Source: a bacterium
GTDB taxonomy: Bacteria > CAIWAD01
Assembly (NCBI GenBank): GCA_030685015.1
Contig: JAUXWS010000044.1
Location: 1 to 51,380 of the forward strand
DNA length: 51,380 bases
Reading direction: 5' to 3'
In this document: one piece after another, positions 47,775 through 51,380 of the stretch
Numbering within the stretch: the stretch's first letter is position 1
Layout of the letters: the number at the start of each line of letters is the position of its first letter
Position numbers and translations under genes: made by a program
Notes under the pieces: generated by a model
Databases searched by the model: none
Told to the model about the DNA's origin: nothing
Seen by the model: only the letters and a program-made list of their open reading frames with translations

Positions 47775-48458
47775 TCAATCGTCCGACCGGACCAGTTCGA
47801 TCCGGGTGGTGGCCTTGACCAGCCGCGCGAAATGGATGGAGGCGCCGGCGGCCTGATAGCGGCGCTCGTACTCGGTCCTGACCTGGGACAGGGCCGATTC
47901 CCGGGAGTGAAGATCGCATCCCTCCTCCACCACCCGCAGGTGGCGGGGCAGCGAGGCGAGCAGCTCGGCGTGGCAGGCGGGCTGGTCGCTGCGGAACCAC
48001 AGCTCGCCCCCCTCGGCCAGCAGCGTCTGGTAGACGCGCAGAAAGCCCTCCCCGAAGAGGCGCCGGTTGCGGTAGACGACGGAGGGCCAGGGGTCGGGGA
48101 AGTTGAGGTAGATCCGCGCCAACTCCCCCGGGGCGAAGATCTGGGGCAGGATCTCGGCCGCCGCGTTGAGCAGGGTGAAGGGCCGCCGCGTCTGCTTGAG
48201 CAGCTTCTGCCGCGCCGTGACGCAGCGGTCGGGCTTCAATTCCAGGCCCAGGTAGTTGACCGGCTCAGGCCGCGCCGCCAACTCGGCCAGGAAGCGCCCG
48301 CGACCCATCCCCACTTCCAGGTGGAGCGGCGCCCCCTCGCCCAGGGCCTCCGCCCAGCGGCCCCGGCGCTCGCGCATGGCCGCGCTGCTGGTGAGGATCT
48401 CCCCCGGATGATCATGCACGGCCCGTTTGAGGCTCCCCTTCACCCGGCTGCGACCCAC
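47775..48458 (-). CDS. trmB: tRNA (guanine-N7-)-methyltransferase
   Basis: TrmB methylates G46 of tRNA with S-adenosylmethionine. The SAM motif LHLEVGMGRGRFLAELAAR, NYLGLELKP, and the signature IYLNFPDPWPSVVYRNRRLF are present, with a final RTEYERRY block. The canonical K after NFPDPWP is S here, which is a minor departure. I place the start at GTG 48458 because AGGAG lies five bases upstream; an ATG 15 bases earlier would put that ribosome site inside the gene. It is divergent from the ClC gene and leads the pepP operon. Confidence 0.93.
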   Translation of the reverse strand: MGRSRVKGSLKRAVHDHPGEILTSSAAMRERRGRWAEALGEGAPLHLEVGMGRGRFLAELAARPEPVNYLGLELKPDRCVTARQKLLKQTRRPFTLLNAAAEILPQIFAPGELARIYLNFPDPWPSVVYRNRRLFGEGFLRVYQTLLAEGGELWFRSDQPACHAELLASLPRHLRVVEEGCDLHSRESALSQVRTEYERRYQAAGASIHFARLVKATTRIELVRSDD

Positions 48459-48568
48459 GTTGTCTCCTTCCACCCGTCTGCGATTCGACGGGCCAAAGCT
48501 ACCAATCGCCCCGCATGCCGCCGCCCGCGCCTGGCCGCGGCCAAGCCCGCTGTTCCTACCTTGTGCCC

Positions 48569-50347
48569 ATGATGCTGCGCGACGACCTCCGCTCCCGCCT
48601 GACCCGCCTGCGCACCTGGCTGCGCACCCACGAGCACTCCGAGTACGGGTTGACCCTCTTCTACAGCCTCGTCATCGGCGTGGCCGCCGGCCTCTTGGGC
48701 GCCTTCTTCGTCCGGCTCATGCTGCTCTTCCAGCATTTCTTCTTCCATGCGGACGAGGAGAGCTTCGCCTCCCTGCCCTGGACCTCCCTCCTCTTCATCC
48801 CGGTGCTGGGCGGCATCCTCCAGGCGCTCATGTCCTGGCTATGGCCGGAGATCGCGGCGCGCAAGGGGGTGGTGGAGGTGATGAAATCCCTCAAACAGAG
48901 GGACGGCCTGATCGAGCCGCGCACCACCCTCTTCCACTTCGTCGCCCCGGCGCTCAACATCGGCACGGGCGGCAGCGTGGGACCGGAGGGCCCCGCCGTG
49001 CAGTTCGGGGCCGGCATCGCCTCCTGGCTGGGGCAGTTCTTCCACGTCTCGCCGGGCCGCATGAAGGTGATGGTGGCGGCCGGGGCCGGCGCGGCCATCA
49101 GCGCCATGTTCAACGCGCCCCTGGGCGGCGTTTTCTTCACGCTGGAGATCATCCTCCTCAACGACCTGCGGGACGTCACCTTTGGCGTGCTCATCATGTC
49201 CAGCGTGGTGGCCAACGTGGTCAGCCACACCCTCACCGGGCACGAGGCCGTCTTCCTCATCCCCGCATTCCAGGTGCCCGGCGCCGCGCTCCTGCCCTGG
49301 TTCCTCCTGCTGGGCGCCCTGGGCGGCGCCGCCTCCGTCGCCTTCAGCCGCTGGTCCGGCCTCCTGGCCCGCCTGGTCTGGGGTCGCCTGCGCGCCTGGC
49401 CGCGCTGGATCTTCCCGCCCATCGCCGGCCTGGTGCTGGGCATCGTCGCCCTGCGCCTGCCCCAGGTGCTGGGCGTGGGCTACCACGGCATCAACCAGTT
49501 GCTCGCAGGGGAATTCCCCCTCCTCGTCGCCCTCCTCCTGATGGCCGCCAAAATCCTGCTCACCGCCCTCAACATCGAACTGGGCGGCTTCGGTGGCATC
49601 TTCGCCCCCAGCCTCTTCATCGGCGCCATGCTGGGCGGGGCCATCGGCCAGGGCACGGCCCTGCTGGGCATCTTCCCCGATCCCGTCATCTTCATCCTGG
49701 CCGGCATGGGCACGGTCCTGGCCGGGATGAACGGCATCCCCCTCACCGCCTTCCTCCTGCTGGTGGAAATGACGGGCAACTACGATCTCGTGCTGCCCCT
49801 GATGGTGAGCGTGGCCGCCTCCACCCTCGTCATCCAGCTGCTGACCAAGGAGCGCTCCCTCTACCTCTACAAGCTGCGCAAGGCCAACCTGCTGGACGAG
49901 GAGGATCCCGCCGCCCGCCTGGCCGACCGCCGTGTGGCGGAGCTGCTGGACAAGCGGCGCCCCGTCGTGCCCGGCGCCGCCTTGCTGGCGGAGATCCTCC
50001 CGGCCTTCACCGAGCACGATCTCAAGGACCTGGTGGTGGTGGACGGGGAGGGCCGTGTGACCGGCCTGCTGGACTTCGCCGACCTGCGCTTCATCCTCGG
50101 CCAGGAGAAGGCCCTGCACATCATCCGCGTGGCCGATGTGGCCCAGCGGGCGCCCCGCATCCTGGCCGACAGCACCCTGGCCGAGCTGGCCGCCCACATG
50201 GACAAAGCCTCGACGGACTTCCTGCCCGTCCAGGACGAGGAGGGCCGCCTGCTCGGCATCGTCTGCCGCGCCGCCCTGGTCCGGGAGCGGAACCGCGTGG
50301 AGCGGGAGCGGCAGCTGGGTGCCCGCACGGCCTGGGAGTTCAAATAG
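48569..50347 (+). CDS. ClC family chloride channel/transporter with CBS domains
   Basis: The 592-residue protein has about ten hydrophobic segments and the ClC selectivity motifs: GTGGSVGPEGPAVQFGAG, which holds the gating Glu (GxEGP type), and GGFGGIFAPSLFIGAMLGG (GxFxP). The C-terminal 130 residues form a CBS pair (LLAEILPAFTEHDLKDLVVV and STDFLPVQDEEGRLLGIVCR). It would move chloride, nitrate or fluoride-like anions, either as a channel or as an antiporter. ClC proteins with CBS domains may respond to nucleotides. The start is the first ATG before the helices; no strong ribosome site is seen. Confidence 0.94.
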   Translation: MMLRDDLRSRLTRLRTWLRTHEHSEYGLTLFYSLVIGVAAGLLGAFFVRLMLLFQHFFFHADEESFASLPWTSLLFIPVLGGILQALMSWLWPEIAARKGVVEVMKSLKQRDGLIEPRTTLFHFVAPALNIGTGGSVGPEGPAVQFGAGIASWLGQFFHVSPGRMKVMVAAGAGAAISAMFNAPLGGVFFTLEIILLNDLRDVTFGVLIMSSVVANVVSHTLTGHEAVFLIPAFQVPGAALLPWFLLLGALGGAASVAFSRWSGLLARLVWGRLRAWPRWIFPPIAGLVLGIVALRLPQVLGVGYHGINQLLAGEFPLLVALLLMAAKILLTALNIELGGFGGIFAPSLFIGAMLGGAIGQGTALLGIFPDPVIFILAGMGTVLAGMNGIPLTAFLLLVEMTGNYDLVLPLMVSVAASTLVIQLLTKERSLYLYKLRKANLLDEEDPAARLADRRVAELLDKRRPVVPGAALLAEILPAFTEHDLKDLVVVDGEGRVTGLLDFADLRFILGQEKALHIIRVADVAQRAPRILADSTLAELAAHMDKASTDFLPVQDEEGRLLGIVCRAALVRERNRVERERQLGARTAWEFK

Positions 50348-50352
50348 AGGAT

Positions 50353-50461
50353 CTGATGGAACACCACCTGCTCGTGCGACCCGGCGGGTCGCATGGTTGG
50401 GGAGCCTGATGAAACACCACTTGCTTGTGCGACCCGGCGGGTCGCAAGATTGGGGAGCCTG
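50353..50461 (+). repeat. two 53-bp tandem copies of the thioesterase 5' end, each a mini-ORF with a hairpin
   Basis: CTGATG starts at 50353, 50406 and 50459 mark three copies of a 53-bp unit, the third being the real gene start. Copies 1 and 2 encode MEHHLLVRPGGSHGWGA (50356-50409) and MKHHLLVRPGGSQDWGA (50409-50462). Each ends in a TGA that overlaps the next ATG, with GGGGAG upstream of the second and third starts. Each carries a perfect hairpin, GCGACCC-GGC-GGGTCGC, absent from the gene itself. The arrangement would couple translation of the leader peptides to the thioesterase. Confidence 0.88.
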
Positions 50462-50848
50462 ATGGAACACCACCTGCTCGTGCGACCCGAGCACCTCAAC
50501 CAGTACGGCTTCCTTTTCGGCGGCTACCTGCTCATGTGGGTGGACGAGACGGCCTGGATCGCCGCCAGCCTGGACTACCCCGGCTGCCGCTTCGTGACGG
50601 TGGCCATGAACCGCGTGGAGTTCCGCCACAACGTGCGGGCGGGCAGCCTGCTCAAGCTGGACATCCGCCGTGCCCGCCAGGGCAGGACCTCCGTGGATTA
50701 CGATGTCCTGGTCGTGCGCGCCGGCAGCGAGGGCGCCAGTCCGACCGGCAGCGTGGGCGGCGCCGCCATCGGCGAGGAGATCTTCGCCACCACCGTCACC
50801 TTCGTGCGGGTGGACGCCGAGGGCCGTAAACAGCCCTTGCCCTGCTGA
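50462..50848 (+). CDS. acyl-CoA thioesterase, hotdog fold (YciA-like)
   Basis: The 128-residue protein has the hotdog pattern of YciA/BACH thioesterases: HLNQYGFLFGGYLLMWVDET with the catalytic-region GG and Asp, then AMNRVEFRHNVRAGSLLKLD and FATTVTFVRVDAEGR. It would hydrolyse acyl-CoA to free acid and CoA in the cytoplasm. GGGGAG lies upstream of the ATG. The 5' end is triplicated upstream. The TGA stop sits in the loop of a perfect hairpin (50839-50855). Confidence 0.9.
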   Translation: MEHHLLVRPEHLNQYGFLFGGYLLMWVDETAWIAASLDYPGCRFVTVAMNRVEFRHNVRAGSLLKLDIRRARQGRTSVDYDVLVVRAGSEGASPTGSVGGAAIGEEIFATTVTFVRVDAEGRKQPLPC

Positions 50849-50855
50849 GCAGGGC
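50839..50855 (+). terminator. hairpin with the thioesterase stop codon in its loop
   Basis: GCCCTGC (50839-50845) and GCAGGGC (50849-50855) pair perfectly with TGA as the loop. There is no T-run after it, so it is at best a weak terminator or an mRNA end-protecting structure. Confidence 0.4.
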
Positions 50856-50874
50856 CCTCATCCGAGCCGTCGTC

Positions 50875-51162
50875 ATGGAGGAGTCCGACCGGTGGCATGG
50901 GGTGTCCATGGTCGCCGCCGTGGTGGTGGCGGTGGATGTCTCTCACCCCCTCCTGGACGACAAGCGGCGCGGCCCCATCGACGTGATGCGCCAAGCCTGT
51001 TTCATCATCCAGATGCACAACGTGGACCACCGGCGCTCCCAGGCCGATCTGCTTGTCCGCCCCGACCTGGATGGCCTGGACTTCCACAAGGTGGAGGCGG
51101 CGCGGCGCTGCCTGCCGGAGCCGCGCATCCTTCTTGAAGAGAAAGGCTGGGCGCCACGCTGA
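50875..51162 (+). pseudogene. remnant of a patatin-like phospholipase C-terminus
   Basis: The frame reads VVVAVDVSHPLLDDKRRGPI, IIQMHNVDHRRSQADLLVRP and DLDGLDFHKVEAARRCL. This aligns with the part of the patatin domain after the DGG motif; compare GLIVAVDLP, AAQLADLVISPDVSRFGLVD in the gene at 7106. The catalytic oxyanion loop and Ser elbow are missing. The region upstream holds no patatin sequence, so this is most likely a decayed gene. A short intact protein starting at 50875 cannot be excluded, but it would lack activity. Confidence 0.55.
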
Positions 51163-51190
51163 CCCACCAAGGGCGGCACTTTTTGCACAA

Positions 51191-51213
51191 GTGTCCGACC
51201 ATGGGTCGGACAC
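51191..51213. repeat. 23-bp palindrome with 10-bp arms
   Basis: GTGTCCGACC (51191-51200) and GGTCGGACAC (51204-51213) flank ATG. No T-run follows on either strand. The remaining sequence from 51214 to the right edge holds no gene I can support. The palindrome may be a dispersed repeat, a protein-binding site or a transposon end. Confidence 0.6.
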
Positions 51214-51380
51214 CTGATCGGCAATCCAGACAGCCCCCGACTACCTCCCCACTTGGGGCAACAGATCGCCCGTCCGGCGCGACACTCGCCCGCCGGGATA
51301 TTCTCCGGCTCTGGCGAGACGCACCCATTGCCGGCTGTCTTGCCGAAGGGCCGTACAGCCGGGCGGCAACACCTGCCAGG

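Overview
The window is GC-rich and densely coding. It most likely comes from a bacterium of the Fibrobacteres-Chlorobi-Bacteroidetes (FCB) superphylum or a neighbouring candidate phylum. The main reason is a set of secreted proteins that end in the same module: a PNPFNPTT-type start, a FlgD/T9SS-like Ig fold (DxxGRxV, LPAGxH), and a short basic-hydrophobic tail such as RKLLLLK, LKVLLLR or LKLLLVR. I cannot fix the phylum from the sequence.

Layout. 1-2410: a leftward phage- or plasmid-like recombination module (DUF932 protein, Cas4/RecB-like nuclease, a four-cysteine protein, and the start of another gene), followed by a less GC-rich stretch with one small gene and a clear terminator. 3.3-9.5 kb: msrA, a DUF4143 ATPase with a 41-bp palindrome over its start, a secreted endonuclease I, and a patatin-BamA fusion. 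9.5-17.8 kb: a block bounded by duplicated gene ends. It holds a PadR regulator, an octaheme cytochrome, a DsrE-family gene with an in-frame TGA, a transglutaminase-like protein, a His-rich exported protein, a delta-60-like secreted protein, and a 2-hydroxyacyl-CoA dehydratase-like/activase pair that may be a double-cubane-cluster system. 18.1-23.2 kb: a 169-bp inverted-repeat element, an orphan peptide-binding lipoprotein, and a lysyl-endopeptidase-like protease. 23.3-30.3 kb: a housekeeping run, smg-topA-xerC-hpf-hprK-EIIA(Man)-membrane protein-EIIB(Man). 30.3-40.7 kb: an 11-bp minisatellite, a decayed sorting-domain gene, two tandem secreted paralogues, a chemotaxis-receptor scrap, and three large secreted proteins. 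40.8-48.5 kb: leftward genes for an SPFH protein with a ribbon-helix-helix partner, a lipase-like hydrolase, an ECF sigma/anti-sigma/coiled-coil trio, an epimerase, aminopeptidase P and trmB. 48.6-51.4 kb: a ClC transporter, a thioesterase with a triplicated 5' end, and a patatin remnant.

The strongest discovery lead is a pair of candidate selenoproteins. In two unrelated genes an in-frame TGA falls exactly where the family has a redox-active cysteine: W-U-P-A-C in an exported thioredoxin-like protein (TGA at 38695-38697) and U-G-S-C in a DsrE-family protein (TGA at 11987-11989). Each reading frame stays open to a normal family end, and each TGA is followed at about 17-20 nt by a small hairpin whose loop contains GUU. 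The adjacent paralogue of the thioredoxin-like protein has the same length (568 residues), with serine at the U position. The first protein also carries the C-terminal sorting domain, so selenocysteine would be delivered outside the cytoplasm. No selA, selB, selC or selD gene lies in this window, so use of selenocysteine is inferred, not proven.
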